Shown here: positions 1-8,747 of the stretch, piece by piece | Layout: every line of letters starts with the position of its first letter | Numbering within the stretch: position 1 is the stretch's first letter | NCBI RefSeq assembly: GCF_000744095.1 | Contig: NZ_JQLI01000008.1 | Span: forward strand, 1,798,001-1,862,000 | Direction of reading: 5' to 3' | From: Cupriavidus necator A5-1 | GTDB lineage: Bacteria; Pseudomonadota; Gammaproteobacteria; Burkholderiales; Burkholderiaceae | DNA length: 64,000 nt | Notes under the pieces: model-generated | The model's input: the letters and a program-made list of their open reading frames with translations, nothing else | Database searches by the model: none | Told to the model about the DNA's origin: nothing | Made by a program: the position numbers and the translations under genes

Positions 1-90
1 TGACACATAGAGCAACTTGGACGCACCGCTGATCGAGCCGGTCAGCATCACCGCGCGGAACACCTCGATCTGGCGCAGGTTCATTTTCAT
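1..90 (-). CDS. LysR-family regulator, N-terminal fragment (cut by window edge)
   Basis: Only the first 30 codons lie in the window, starting at the ATG ending at 90. They begin MKMNLRQIEVFRAVMLTGSI and continue into a helix-turn-helix of the LysR type (L-R-x-I-E-V-F-x-A-V ... G-S-I-S-G-A-S). A second ATG two codons in is an alternative start. The gene is divergent from the ornithine-cyclodeaminase-like gene at 319, the usual arrangement for a LysR regulator and its target, so it probably controls that operon. The effector-binding domain is outside the window, so the ligand cannot be guessed. Confidence 0.85.
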   Translation of the reverse strand, partial: MKMNLRQIEVFRAVMLTGSISGASKLLYVS

Positions 91-94
91 GGGA

Positions 95-109
95 TTAACC
101 TGATGTTAA
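95..109. promoter_or_regulatory. LysR-box-like inverted repeat
   Basis: TTAAC-CTGAT-GTTAA is a perfect 5-bp inverted repeat with a 5-bp spacer, the size and form of a LysR-type operator. It starts 4 bp upstream of the LysR start codon, in the divergent intergenic region (91-318), and could serve autoregulation and activation of the 319 gene. The rest of that intergenic region shows no further convincing feature. Confidence 0.5.
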
Positions 110-318
110 GGTTGGAGGACATATAAGCATATGACAGTCAATGGCGCCATACCTACACTGGACTCCATCGACACACGCTATGTGACCTGGGCCAGGCGCC
201 GCACCGAGGTGGAATACACCTGCAGCGCGAGGCACGGTGAAAGGGCAAGCGTGGCCGAGATGCGGTGCATTACGCACCCCCGGCGTGCAGGTATTCAATC
301 TGGAAGACAGGAGACCGT

Positions 319-1320
319 ATGAGCGACATCCATCTCACCTATATCAACGGCAAGGACATCGCCCGGCTGGAACTGACCGACGCCGAAATCCTGGACGCGG
401 TCGAGCAGGCACTGGTAGCGCAGGGCAACGGCCAGACCGTGATCGAGCCGCGCGTGCACCTGATTCCTGACCCGGCCTTCAACGGCCACTTCAACGTGCT
501 GCGCGGCTACGTGGCGCCGCTGGGGCTGGCCGGGGTGAAGATCGTCGGCGACTTCGTCGACAACTACAAGCTCGGCCTGCCGTCGGAGATGGCCATGCTC
601 AACTTGTTCGATCCGCGCACCGGGATTCCGGTGGCGATGGTCGACGCCACCTTCATCACCGATGCCCGCACCGGCGCGCTCACCGCGCTCGGGGCCAAGC
701 ACCTGGCGCGCCGCAACAGCAAGGTGCTGGGCCATATCGGCGCGCGCGGCACCTCGTACTGGAACGTGCGCCTGCTCGACAGCCTGTTCGACTTCGACGA
801 GATCCGCGTGCACTCGCGCCGCCCGGAAAGCCGCAATGCCTTTGCCGCGCGGCTGGAGCGCGATCTCGGCAAGAAGATCGTCATCACCGAAGACTGGGAA
901 TCGTGCGTGCGCGGCGCCGACATCGTGGTCGAGGCCTCGCGCCTGGAACGCCCGACGCCGATGCTCAAGACCGAATGGATCAAGCCGGGCGCCTTCGTCG
1001 TGCCCTACGGCACCATGAGCGCGGTCGAGTTGTCGCTGACCGACATCATGACCAAGATGGTGGTCGACGACTGGGGCCAGTGCAAGGGCGGCATGTTCGG
1101 TTCGCTGCGTGCGCATGTGGAAGCGGGCAAGCTGTCGGAACAGACGCTCTATGCCGAGCTCGGCGAGATCGCCGCCGGCCGCAAGCCGGGCCGTCAGAGC
1201 GACGATGAGACCAACCTGTTCTGGCATCGCGGCCTGTCGCTGAGCGATATCGCGCTTGGCCACGCCATCCTGAAGAAGGCCGAGCAGCGCGGGCTGGGCC
1301 AGAAGCTGGTCTACGCATGA
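319..1320 (+). CDS. Ornithine cyclodeaminase / mu-crystallin family protein
   Basis: This 333-residue protein has the layout of the OCD/mu-crystallin NAD(P)-dependent family: an N-terminal dimerisation part, then a Rossmann fold entered by VLGHIGARGTS, followed by 'RVHSRRPESRNAFAARLE' and a 'GADIVVEAS' strand. Members include ornithine cyclodeaminase, alanine dehydrogenases and ketimine reductases, so the substrate is not defined. I chose the ATG at 319 because it follows a GGAAGACAGGAG ribosome-binding site; an in-frame ATG at 265 lacks one. Its stop overlaps the next start (ATGA), so the two are translationally coupled. The divergent LysR gene is the likely regulator. Confidence 0.85.
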   Translation: MSDIHLTYINGKDIARLELTDAEILDAVEQALVAQGNGQTVIEPRVHLIPDPAFNGHFNVLRGYVAPLGLAGVKIVGDFVDNYKLGLPSEMAMLNLFDPRTGIPVAMVDATFITDARTGALTALGAKHLARRNSKVLGHIGARGTSYWNVRLLDSLFDFDEIRVHSRRPESRNAFAARLERDLGKKIVITEDWESCVRGADIVVEASRLERPTPMLKTEWIKPGAFVVPYGTMSAVELSLTDIMTKMVVDDWGQCKGGMFGSLRAHVEAGKLSEQTLYAELGEIAAGRKPGRQSDDETNLFWHRGLSLSDIALGHAILKKAEQRGLGQKLVYA

Positions 1321-2153
1321 TTGCCAACGCACGCATGTACTCGGTCAACGCGCCGGTGGAGCAGGCCTGGCGCGCGCTGCTGGCGCACGTGGCCGACCGC
1401 GCCGGCGTGGCCCTGCCGTATGTCGAGCATGCCGCGCCGGCGCCGGTCAACGCGCTGTGGGCGCGGTCGGACTGCGGCTGCGTGTTCATGTGCGGGTATC
1501 CCTATGCCAGCGCGCCGGTGCCGCCGCAATTGCTGGCCGCGCCCGTGCCGGCGCTGGCGCGCTACGGCGGGCGCCCGGTCTACTTCAGCGAATTCATCGT
1601 GCGTGCGGATGCGCCGGTGCAGACGCTGGCGCAGACCTTCGGCGGGCGGCTGGCATGCATGCTGCCTGAGTCCAACTCGGGCTACAACGCGCCGCGCCAT
1701 CACCTGATGCGGCTGGCGCCGGCCGGTACCCGTGCGCTGTACCGGCCTGCCGCTGCGCCCACGCCGACCCCGCGCGAGGTCATCGACGCGGTCATCGGCG
1801 GGGATGCCGAGGTGGGTGTGGTCGACAGCTATGTGCTGGACCTGCTGCGCCGCTTTGAACCCGGACTGGCAGGCCAACTGAAAACGCTGGACGTGACCCC
1901 CGCCGCGCCGATCCCGCCACTGGTGGCCTCCGCGCAGGCCGACCCGCACGAGTGCGCGTATGTGCGCGCCGCGCTGCTGACGCTGCATGAGGGCGCAACG
2001 GGGACCGCGCTGCTGGCCATGCTGGGGCTGGCGCGCTTTGCGCCGGTGCTGCCGGCCGACTATGCCGTTCTGCCTGCGCTCGCACGCGAAGCGGACCAGG
2101 CTGGGTTTGCGCTGACCGATACCGGACCGGACACGGCCACGCACGATTACTAG
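1317..2153 (+). CDS. PhnD-like substrate-binding-domain protein without signal peptide
   Basis: The 278-residue product carries the PhnD-type periplasmic-binding signature (PF12974 style): 'FSEFIVRADAPVQTLAQ', then 'FGGRLACMLPESNSGYNAPR', then a V-G-V-V-D-S-Y strand. Family members normally bind phosphonates, thiamine-like or other small ligands and have a signal peptide. Here the N-terminus (MIANARMYSVNAPVEQAWRA) is not a secretion signal, and no ABC permease or ATPase follows. It overlaps the upstream OCD-like gene by 4 bp, suggesting a soluble cytoplasmic partner or a sensor/enzyme use of the fold. Function unknown. Confidence 0.65.
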   Translation: MIANARMYSVNAPVEQAWRALLAHVADRAGVALPYVEHAAPAPVNALWARSDCGCVFMCGYPYASAPVPPQLLAAPVPALARYGGRPVYFSEFIVRADAPVQTLAQTFGGRLACMLPESNSGYNAPRHHLMRLAPAGTRALYRPAAAPTPTPREVIDAVIGGDAEVGVVDSYVLDLLRRFEPGLAGQLKTLDVTPAAPIPPLVASAQADPHECAYVRAALLTLHEGATGTALLAMLGLARFAPVLPADYAVLPALAREADQAGFALTDTGPDTATHDY

Positions 2154-2209
2154 ACTGCCGGCGCGGTGGGGGAGCCAAGCCTGATCACTGCCAATTAGGG
2201 AAAACCGTC

Positions 2210-3256
2210 ATGAAGACCGCTGTGAAACCTGATGTAGAAGCTGCCGTGAAGCCCGCCGTAACGCCTGTCCTTCGACGCATGGCCACGCGCTGCCTGCTCG
2301 CCTGCATCGCAGTCTGTGCGCCGTGGCTCGCTGCCGCGCCTGCGCTGGCCCAGCCGCCTGCGTATCCCGCCAAGCCGATCCGCCTCGTGGTGCCGTTCGC
2401 CGCCGGCGGGCCCGCGGACGTGCTCGGCCGCGCGGTCGGCGAGGGCATTGCCAAGGCCACCGGCCAGAGCGTGCTGGTCGAGAACAAGGCCGGCGCCGCC
2501 GGCACTATCGGCGTCGACATGGTGGCCAAGGCCGCGCCCGACGGCTATACGCTGGCGCTCGTGCCGGTCGGCAATATCGCGGTGAACCCCACGCTGATGC
2601 CGAACCTGCCGTACAAGCCGGCCGACCTGGCGCCGGTGTCGATGCTGGCCACCGCCGAGAACGTGCTGGTGGTCAATGCGGCCACGCCGGTCAAATCGCT
2701 GGCGGATCTGGTCAAGCTGGCCGGGCAGAAGCCGGGCGAGCTGAGCTTCGCCTCGCCCGGCGCCGGCAGCCAGGCGCACCTGGCCGGCGAACTGCTGCAG
2801 CTCGACGCCCGTATCAAGCTGAACCACGTGCCGTACAAGGGCGTCAGTCCGGCCATGACCGATCTGGTCGGCGGCCAGGTGACGATGATGTTCGCACAGA
2901 TGTCGGCGGCGCTGCCCTATATCAAGGCCGGCAAGCTGCGCCCGCTGGGTGTGGCCAGCGCGAAGCGCTCGGCGGTGCTGCCTGATGTGCCGACCGTCGC
3001 CGAACAGGGTTTTCCGAAGTTCGAGGCGGTGTCGTGGTATGCGCTGATGGCTCCGGCGGGGACGCCCGCGGAGATCGTGCGCAAGCTCAGCCAGCATGTT
3101 GATGCGGTGCTGGCTGATGCGACGCTGAAGGAAAAGCTGGCCACGCTGGGGATGGAGGCGGCGGGCGGCACGCCGCAGCAGCTAGCGGCTACGATCCAGA
3201 AGGAAAGCACGCGGTGGGCGGGCGTCATCCGGCAGCGGCATATCACGATCGACTGA
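2210..3256 (+). CDS. Tripartite tricarboxylate transporter (Bug family) substrate-binding protein
   Basis: A 348-residue periplasmic receptor of the Bug/TctC family. Hallmarks are 'YPAKPIRLVVPFAAGGPADV' after the signal peptide, 'NKAGAAGTIG', and 'LNHVPYKGVSPAMTDLVGGQ' in the ligand-binding region. The start at 2210 follows an AGGG site but puts about 23 residues before the hydrophobic signal segment; an internal ATG at 2279 would give a more standard signal peptide but lacks an RBS. No TctA/TctB membrane genes are adjacent, so it is one of the many orphan Bug receptors typical of Cupriavidus. Ligand unknown, probably a carboxylate. Confidence 0.85.
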   Translation: MKTAVKPDVEAAVKPAVTPVLRRMATRCLLACIAVCAPWLAAAPALAQPPAYPAKPIRLVVPFAAGGPADVLGRAVGEGIAKATGQSVLVENKAGAAGTIGVDMVAKAAPDGYTLALVPVGNIAVNPTLMPNLPYKPADLAPVSMLATAENVLVVNAATPVKSLADLVKLAGQKPGELSFASPGAGSQAHLAGELLQLDARIKLNHVPYKGVSPAMTDLVGGQVTMMFAQMSAALPYIKAGKLRPLGVASAKRSAVLPDVPTVAEQGFPKFEAVSWYALMAPAGTPAEIVRKLSQHVDAVLADATLKEKLATLGMEAAGGTPQQLAATIQKESTRWAGVIRQRHITID

Positions 3257-3274
3257 GCTGTCGCACGCTGCTGG

Positions 3275-3312
3275 TTTGCTGCCCTCTCCCGCAAGCGGGA
3301 GAGGGCAGCAAA
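3275..3312. repeat. 18-bp perfect palindrome, dispersed CCCTCTCCC-type repeat
   Basis: Two perfect 18-nt arms (TTTGCTGCCCTCTCCCGC and its complement) are separated by AA, just after the Bug gene. There is no T-tract on either strand. The CCCTCTCCCGC / GCGGGAGAGGG core recurs at 22268-22291 and 22388-22411, so this looks like a member of a dispersed intergenic palindrome family, possibly used as a terminator or mRNA stabiliser. Confidence 0.7.
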
Positions 3313-3343
3313 CAGCGGGAGCACTTAAGCGCTGTCGAGGCTT

Positions 3344-3375
3344 GAAAACAAATATGGGGAGCCGAAGCTCCCCAT
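3344..3375 (-). terminator. Rho-independent terminator of the leftward ABC operon
   Basis: On the minus strand, ATGGGGAGC-TTCG-GCTCCCCAT (a 9-bp stem with a UUCG tetraloop) is followed by ATTTGTTTTC. It lies 12 bp beyond the stop codon of the ATPase gene and should end the ABC transporter transcript. Confidence 0.85.
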
Positions 3376-3387
3376 TTCTACGCTGGG

Positions 3388-4182
3388 TCACCCCAGCAAC
3401 AACGCATCATCATCCAACTGCTCATGCCGCGTCTGCTCAAACATCTTCAGCAGATCCGGCACATCCAGCCCCTTGCGCTTCGCGCCCGATACGTCCAGCA
3501 CCACCTGCCCCTGGTGCAGCATCACCGTGCGCTGCCCATAGTCCAACGCCTGACGCATGCTGTGCGTCACCATCATCGTGGTCAGCTTGCTTTCCTCGAC
3601 GATGCGCGCGGTCAGCTCCAGCACGAAGGCGGCAGTCTTCGGGTCCAGCGCGGCGGTGTGCTCGTCCAGCAGCAGAATGCGCGACGGCTGCAGCGACGCC
3701 ATCAGCAGGCTCACCGCCTGGCGCTGGCCACCCGACAGCAGGCCGATGCGGTCCGTCAGCCGGTTCTCCAGCCCCAGGTTCAGCAGCCGCAGCTTCTCGC
3801 GGAACAACTCGCGTGAGCCGCGGTTCAACGCCGCGCGGAAGCCGCGCCGGGTGCCGCGCGCCATCGCCAGCGCCATGTTTTCCTCGATGGTCAGCGCCTC
3901 GCAGGTGCCGGCCATCGGATCCTGGAACACGCGCGCCACCAGGTGGGCGCGGTCCCACGCCTGCTGGCGGGTGACGTCGGTGTCATCGATGGTAATGCGG
4001 CCCGAGTCGACCATCTGGTCGCCGCTGATCGCATTCAGGAAGGTCGACTTGCCGGCGCCGTTGGAGCCGATCACGGCCACGAACTGGCCGCTCGGGATCT
4101 CCAGGCTGAGGCCGCGCAGCGCGCGGGTCTCGATCGGGGTGCCCGGGTTGAAGGTGAGCTTCAGGTCTTGTGCGCGCAGCAT
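3388..4182 (-). CDS. ABC transporter ATP-binding protein (TrpX-type importer)
   Basis: This 264-residue nucleotide-binding subunit shows Walker A GSNGAGKS, the signature LSGGQRQAVSL, Walker B ILLLDEHTAAL and the H-loop 'MMVTHSM'. It energises import together with the permease and binding protein encoded immediately upstream. The ATG at 4182 is chosen because GGAGGT lies 8 nt upstream; the open frame extends to 4209 but that would overlap the permease end. The permease stop and this start are separated by one base, implying translational coupling. It is the last gene of the operon. Confidence 0.9.
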   Translation of the reverse strand: MLRAQDLKLTFNPGTPIETRALRGLSLEIPSGQFVAVIGSNGAGKSTFLNAISGDQMVDSGRITIDDTDVTRQQAWDRAHLVARVFQDPMAGTCEALTIEENMALAMARGTRRGFRAALNRGSRELFREKLRLLNLGLENRLTDRIGLLSGGQRQAVSLLMASLQPSRILLLDEHTAALDPKTAAFVLELTARIVEESKLTTMMVTHSMRQALDYGQRTVMLHQGQVVLDVSGAKRKGLDVPDLLKMFEQTRHEQLDDDALLLG

Positions 4183-4183
4183 C

Positions 4184-5080
4184 TCAGGCACCTCCGTTCT
4201 TGCGGGCAAACAGCTTCTTGCGCGTGGCCGGCAGCACCAGCGCGATCGTCACTAGCGCGGCGGTGACCAGGTTCAGGTCCTGCGCCTTCAGGCCGATGAA
4301 GTCGCTGTTCAGCGCCAGCGCGATAAAGAAGCGGTAGAGGATGGCGCCCAGCACCACGGCCAGCGTGGTCCAGATCAGGCGGCGTGCCGGCAGCACGGTT
4401 TCGCCGATGATCACCGCGGCCAGGCCGATCACGATGGTGCCGATGCCCATCGAGATGTCCGACCCGCCCTGGGTCTGCGCGAACAGCGCGCCGGCCAGTG
4501 CCACCAGCGCGTTGGACAGCGCCATGCCGGCCAGCGTGGCGCGGCCGGTGGGGATGCCCTGGGCACGGGCCATGCGCGGGTTGGCGCCGGTGGCGCGCAT
4601 CGCCAGGCCGAGCTGCGAGCTGAAGAACCAGTCCAGGCCGAGCTTGGCGATCACCACTACCACGAACAGCACCAGCGGGCGCAGCACGTAGTCAGGCAGC
4701 CACTCCGGCTGCAGGATGGTGAACAGGGTCGGCTCGGTGATCAGCGGCACGTTGGGGCGGCCCATGATGCGCAGGTTGACCGAGTACAGCGCGATCATCA
4801 TCAGGATACTGGCAAGCAGGTCCATGATCTTGAGGCGCACGTTGAGCCAGCCGGTGATGAAGCCGGCCAGTGCGCCGGCGGCGATCGCCACCGCGGTGGC
4901 GAGGAACGGGTCCTGGCCGGCGGCGATCAGCGTCGCGGCCACGGCGCCGCCGAGCGGGAAGCTGCCGTCAACGGTCAGGTCGGGGAAGTTGAGGATGCGG
5001 AAGGAAATCAGCACCCCGAGCGCCACCAGGCTGAAGATCAGGCCGATCTCCAGGGCGCCCAGAAGGGAAAAAAGGGACAT
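4184..5080 (-). CDS. ABC transporter permease (TrpX-type importer)
   Basis: A 298-residue hydrophobic protein starting MSLFSLLGALEIGL, with multiple transmembrane helices of the BPD_transp_2 (branched-chain-like) permease family, including 'FRILNFPDLTVDGSFPLGGA' and 'GIGTIVIGLAAVIIGET'. It forms the inner-membrane channel of the importer encoded with the neighbouring ATPase and binding protein. The start at 5080 follows a modest AGGA site; longer in-frame starts upstream would read through low-complexity intergenic sequence. A GC-rich gap of 178 bp separates it from the binding-protein gene. Confidence 0.9.
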   Translation of the reverse strand: MSLFSLLGALEIGLIFSLVALGVLISFRILNFPDLTVDGSFPLGGAVAATLIAAGQDPFLATAVAIAAGALAGFITGWLNVRLKIMDLLASILMMIALYSVNLRIMGRPNVPLITEPTLFTILQPEWLPDYVLRPLVLFVVVVIAKLGLDWFFSSQLGLAMRATGANPRMARAQGIPTGRATLAGMALSNALVALAGALFAQTQGGSDISMGIGTIVIGLAAVIIGETVLPARRLIWTTLAVVLGAILYRFFIALALNSDFIGLKAQDLNLVTAALVTIALVLPATRKKLFARKNGGA

Positions 5081-5258
5081 GGGGGAATCCTGTTGCGGGG
5101 GACCGGCGGCTACCCTGGCACCGGCTTCGGGGCGGGTGGGCCGGCACGCCCGTGTAGGGTCGCCGGCCGCCTCGCCCTGTTCTGTCCCGCCAGCCCGGGT
5201 AGGGCCCGGCGGAGCACCCGCCGTCATGCGACGGCAGGAGGGCTGTGCTTGGCAGTGC

Positions 5259-6236
5259 TTACTTGATGACGGTCTTGGCTTCCTTGATCAGCTCGGGCGA
5301 CAGCGCGACGCCTTGCTTGGCGGCGGCACCCGTGTTCACGAACAGCTCCAGGTTGTCGCTGGTCTGCGAGGCGATCGCGCCCGGCTTTTCGCCCTTCAGG
5401 ATGCGCACCACGACCTTGCCGGTCTGGTGGCCCAGGTCACCGTAGTTCACGCCCAGCGCGGCCACGGCGCCACGCTTGACGCTGTCGGTGTCGGCAGCGA
5501 CCAGCGGGATCTTCGATTCGTTGGCGACCTTGACCAGGGCCTCATACGCCGACACCACGTTGTTGTCGGTGTTGGTGTAGATCACGTCGACCTTGCCGAT
5601 CAGGCTCTTGGCGGCCGGGCCGATGTCCACGGTGCGCGGCGCGGCGGCTTCCTTCAGGGTCAGGCCTTCCTTGGTCAGCAGTTCCTTCAGTTCCTTGACC
5701 ACCACCACCGAGTTGGCTTCACCCGGGTTGTAGACCATGCCGACGGTCTTGGCCTTGGGCACCACACGCTTGATCAGGGCGACCTGCTTGTCCAACGGCA
5801 GCTTGTCCGACACGCCGGTCACGTTGGTGCCCGACGGGGCCCAGCTCTTGACCAGCTGCGCGGCGACCGGATCGGTCACGCCCGAGTACACCACCGGCAC
5901 GCTCTTGGTGGCGGCGACCACGGCCTGGGCCGACGGGGTGGCGATGGCAACGATCGCGGTGGGGTTGTCGCCGACGAACTTGCGGGCGATCTGCGCGGCG
6001 GTGCCGGTGTTGCCCTGCGCGCTCTGGTATTCCCACTTCAGGCTCTTGTCGGCGTCATAGCCGGCGGCCTTCAGTTCCGCGCGCACGCCGTCACGGATGG
6101 CGTCCAGTGCGGGATGGTCGACGATCGACAGCACCTTGACGGTCTGGGCCTGCACGGCGCCGCCGTACAGCAGGGCCAGCGCCACGGCGCCGCCCAGGAT
6201 CGACTTGGTTGCTGCGAGACCCTTGATGGACTTCAT
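5259..6236 (-). CDS. ABC transporter substrate-binding protein (PF04392 / TrpX-like)
   Basis: A 325-residue periplasmic receptor of the ABC_sub_bind family. It has a signal peptide (MKSIKGLAATKSILGGAVAL ... AQA), 'VLSIVDHPALDAIRDGVRAE' after cleavage, 'AIATPSAQAVVAATKSVPVV' and 'YTNTDNNVVSAYEAL'. Family members in Gram-positives bind tryptophan or tyrosine, so an aromatic amino acid or similar ligand is plausible but not shown. The start at 6236 has a GGGGGAG ribosome-binding site. It heads the operon (receptor, permease, ATPase). The 277-bp region upstream of it (6237-6513) shows no additional gene. Confidence 0.9.
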   Translation of the reverse strand: MKSIKGLAATKSILGGAVALALLYGGAVQAQTVKVLSIVDHPALDAIRDGVRAELKAAGYDADKSLKWEYQSAQGNTGTAAQIARKFVGDNPTAIVAIATPSAQAVVAATKSVPVVYSGVTDPVAAQLVKSWAPSGTNVTGVSDKLPLDKQVALIKRVVPKAKTVGMVYNPGEANSVVVVKELKELLTKEGLTLKEAAAPRTVDIGPAAKSLIGKVDVIYTNTDNNVVSAYEALVKVANESKIPLVAADTDSVKRGAVAALGVNYGDLGHQTGKVVVRILKGEKPGAIASQTSDNLELFVNTGAAAKQGVALSPELIKEAKTVIK

Positions 6237-6513
6237 TCTCTGTTCTCCCCCGAAAGCTCGGTTCTGGATAGGATGCGGCCGCGGATGGTTCGGTCCGCCG
6301 TCCTGGCGCGCGCCCGCGCGCAGGCGGACGGTGCCGGTCCGGGGCGTGCGCTGACGGCTTCCTGCGGCAGGAGGGAGCGTGCGCGGGCGCATCGGATGCG
6401 ACAGCGATAAGCCTGCGAGGATACCACTTCTCGCGCACGAAATGCGTAGTCATCATGCCAAAGTGGGGCATCCGATGCTGTCAGACGCCCGCTATCGGCC
6501 ATCCAGGCGCATA

Positions 6514-7572
6514 TTATTGCGCGGGATTCGTGATCTGCTTGTGGATTACCCCGATTGCGGCGACGACATCTTCATGCAGTTGCGCGTCCTTGGCGTCGAG
6601 GTTTTCCTCGAGTTGGGCCAGGGTGGTGGCGCCGATGATCGTGCTGGCGGCGAACCAGCGCGAGTAGCACCAGGCCAGCGCCAGCATGACGGGGGACAGG
6701 CCGTTAGTTTTCGCCAGCTCGACATAGCGCGCCGAGGCTGCCATGGTCTCCGGGCGCATGTAGCGCGGGCTCCAGTCCGCGCCAAAGCGCGACAGGCGGC
6801 CCTTGGCTTCGGCATTGAAGACCGGGCTGGCGGCATCGCCCGACAGGTACTTGCCGGTGAGCTGCCCGAACGCCAGCGGGCTGTAGGCCAGCAGGCTGAC
6901 GTCGGTGCGGAAGCAGGCCTCATCCAGCCCCTGTTCGAAGCTGCGGTTGACCAGGTTGTATGGGTTCTGGACGGTGGCGATGCGCGGCAGGCCATGTTGC
7001 TCGGCCAGGCGCACGAACTCGGCCACGCCCCACGGGGTTTCATTCGAGACGCCGAAGTAGCGGATCTTGCCGGCTTGCACCAGTTCGCCCATCACTTCGA
7101 GCTGCGCCTGGATCGAGGTGCACTCGCGCTCCTTCTGCGGATCGAAGCTGAGCTGCCCGAAGATCGGCGCATTCCGCGCCGGCCAGTGGATCTGGTACAG
7201 GTCGATATAGTCGGTCTGCAGGCGGCGCAGCGATTCGTCCACCGCCACGCGGATGCCGGCCGGGGTCAGGTCGTCGCCGTTGCGGATCCACGGCATGCGG
7301 CCCGGGCCGGCCACCTTGGTCGCCAGCACCACGCGGTCGCGCGGCTGGCGCCTGAGCCAGGTGCCGACGATGCGCTCGGTCTGGCCGTAGGTTTCGGCGC
7401 GCGGCCTGACCGGGTACATCTCGGCGGTGTCGATAAAGTTGACGCCGCGCGAGAAGGCGTAGTCGAGCTGGCTGTGACCCTCGGCTTCGGTGTTCTGCTC
7501 GCCGAAGGTCATGGTGCCGAGGCAGATGCGCGAGACCTGCAGGTCGCTGCGACCGAGTCGGATGGTTTCCAT
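6514..7572 (-). CDS. Aldo/keto reductase, Tas-like
   Basis: A 352-residue NADPH-dependent aldo/keto reductase, close in length to E. coli Tas (346). The catalytic tetrad is visible: Asp48 and Tyr53 in 'FIDTAEMYPV', Lys in 'VVLATKVAG', His in 'YQIHWPARN'. The C-terminal cofactor region contains 'STIIGATTLAQLEENLDA'. Physiological substrate unknown; family members reduce aldehydes and ketones. It lies 31 bp upstream of pyrD on the same strand. Confidence 0.9.
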   Translation of the reverse strand: METIRLGRSDLQVSRICLGTMTFGEQNTEAEGHSQLDYAFSRGVNFIDTAEMYPVRPRAETYGQTERIVGTWLRRQPRDRVVLATKVAGPGRMPWIRNGDDLTPAGIRVAVDESLRRLQTDYIDLYQIHWPARNAPIFGQLSFDPQKERECTSIQAQLEVMGELVQAGKIRYFGVSNETPWGVAEFVRLAEQHGLPRIATVQNPYNLVNRSFEQGLDEACFRTDVSLLAYSPLAFGQLTGKYLSGDAASPVFNAEAKGRLSRFGADWSPRYMRPETMAASARYVELAKTNGLSPVMLALAWCYSRWFAASTIIGATTLAQLEENLDAKDAQLHEDVVAAIGVIHKQITNPAQ

Positions 7573-7603
7573 GGCGGGTAGGGTGGTCGGTTAGGGGAAA
7601 AAC

Positions 7604-8638
7604 TCAGCTGCGCAGCGCCGCGGCGCACTCGCGCACCAGCGCCGGGCCGCGGTAGATCATACCGCTGTAGACCTGCACCAGCTTCGCGCCAGCGTCGATC
7701 TTGGCGCGTGCATCGGCGCCGCTGAAGATGCCGCCCACGCCGATGATCGGCACCGCATCGCCGACCACGCTGCGCAGCGCGCGCACCACCCGCGTCGACG
7801 GCTCGAACACCGGGCGCCCGGACAGGCCGCCGGCTTCCTCCGCATGCGGCAAGCCCTTGACCGCGTCGCGCGAGATCGTCGTATTGGTGGCGATCACGCC
7901 GTCGATCTTGTGGCGCACCAGTGCATCGCCGATATTGCCGATCTGGTCGGCATCGAGATCCGGCGCGATCTTCAGCGCCAGTGGCACATAGCGCTTGTGC
8001 TGGTCGGCCAGGCGCTGCTGCGCGTTCTTCAGCGTCGACAGCAGGCTGTCAAGTTCGCTGGCGCCCTGCAGCTGGCGCAGGTTCTTGGTGTTGGGCGACG
8101 AGATATTGACCGTCACGTAGCTGGCGTGCGGGTAGACGCGCTCCAGGCAGTACAGGTAATCGTCGTTGGCGCGCTCGATCGGCGTATCGGCGTTTTTGCC
8201 GATATTCAGGCCCAGCACGCCGCCCTCGGCCTTCCAGCGCGAGGCCTTCACGTTGGCGACAAAGGCATCGACGCCACCGTTGTTGAAACCCATGCGGTTG
8301 ATCAACGCATCCGCCTGCGGGAGGCGGAACATGCGCGGGCGCGGGTTGCCCGGCTGCGCGCGCGGCGTGACCGTGCCGACCTCGATAAAGCCAAAGCCAA
8401 AAGCGGCCAGCCCGTCGATATAGGCGCCGTCCTTGTCCAGCCCCGCGGCCAGCCCGACCGGGTTGGGGAAGCGCACCCCCATCACCGTGCGCGGATCGTC
8501 GGCAATCTTGTTGCCGATGCAGCCGGCCAGGCCCATGCGGTGGGCGCGGATCAGGTTGTTCAGCGTGAAATGGTGGGCGTCCTCGGCATCCATCGAGAAC
8601 AGGGCTGGGCGAAACAGGGGGTAGAGCGCGTTGAGCAC
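7604..8638 (-). CDS. pyrD: Dihydroorotate dehydrogenase (quinone), class 2
   Basis: Membrane-associated, FMN-dependent oxidation of dihydroorotate to orotate with quinone as acceptor, the fourth step of pyrimidine synthesis. The sequence starts LNALYPLFRPALFSMDAE, the N-terminal membrane-binding helix of class 2 enzymes. 'NISSPNT' holds the catalytic Ser, 'LKIAPDLD' and 'VIATNTT' are substrate/FMN elements, and 'GVGGIFSGADA' binds FMN phosphate. The likely start is a GTG at 8638 giving 344 residues, as expected for the family; a longer frame to 8797 would overlap bpt and has a non-homologous Arg/Pro-rich lead. No strong ribosome-binding site is seen. Confidence 0.93.
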   Translation of the reverse strand: MLNALYPLFRPALFSMDAEDAHHFTLNNLIRAHRMGLAGCIGNKIADDPRTVMGVRFPNPVGLAAGLDKDGAYIDGLAAFGFGFIEVGTVTPRAQPGNPRPRMFRLPQADALINRMGFNNGGVDAFVANVKASRWKAEGGVLGLNIGKNADTPIERANDDYLYCLERVYPHASYVTVNISSPNTKNLRQLQGASELDSLLSTLKNAQQRLADQHKRYVPLALKIAPDLDADQIGNIGDALVRHKIDGVIATNTTISRDAVKGLPHAEEAGGLSGRPVFEPSTRVVRALRSVVGDAVPIIGVGGIFSGADARAKIDAGAKLVQVYSGMIYRGPALVRECAAALRS

Positions 8639-8747
8639 GTGGGGAGGCGGCCGGCGGGGCGGCGCAGAAGTCGATACCAGGCCCGCATTGTAGCGGCAGG
8701 GCGCTTGCCCGGACGGCCCGGCCTGCTGGTCCCGCTTGCAGGCCCCA

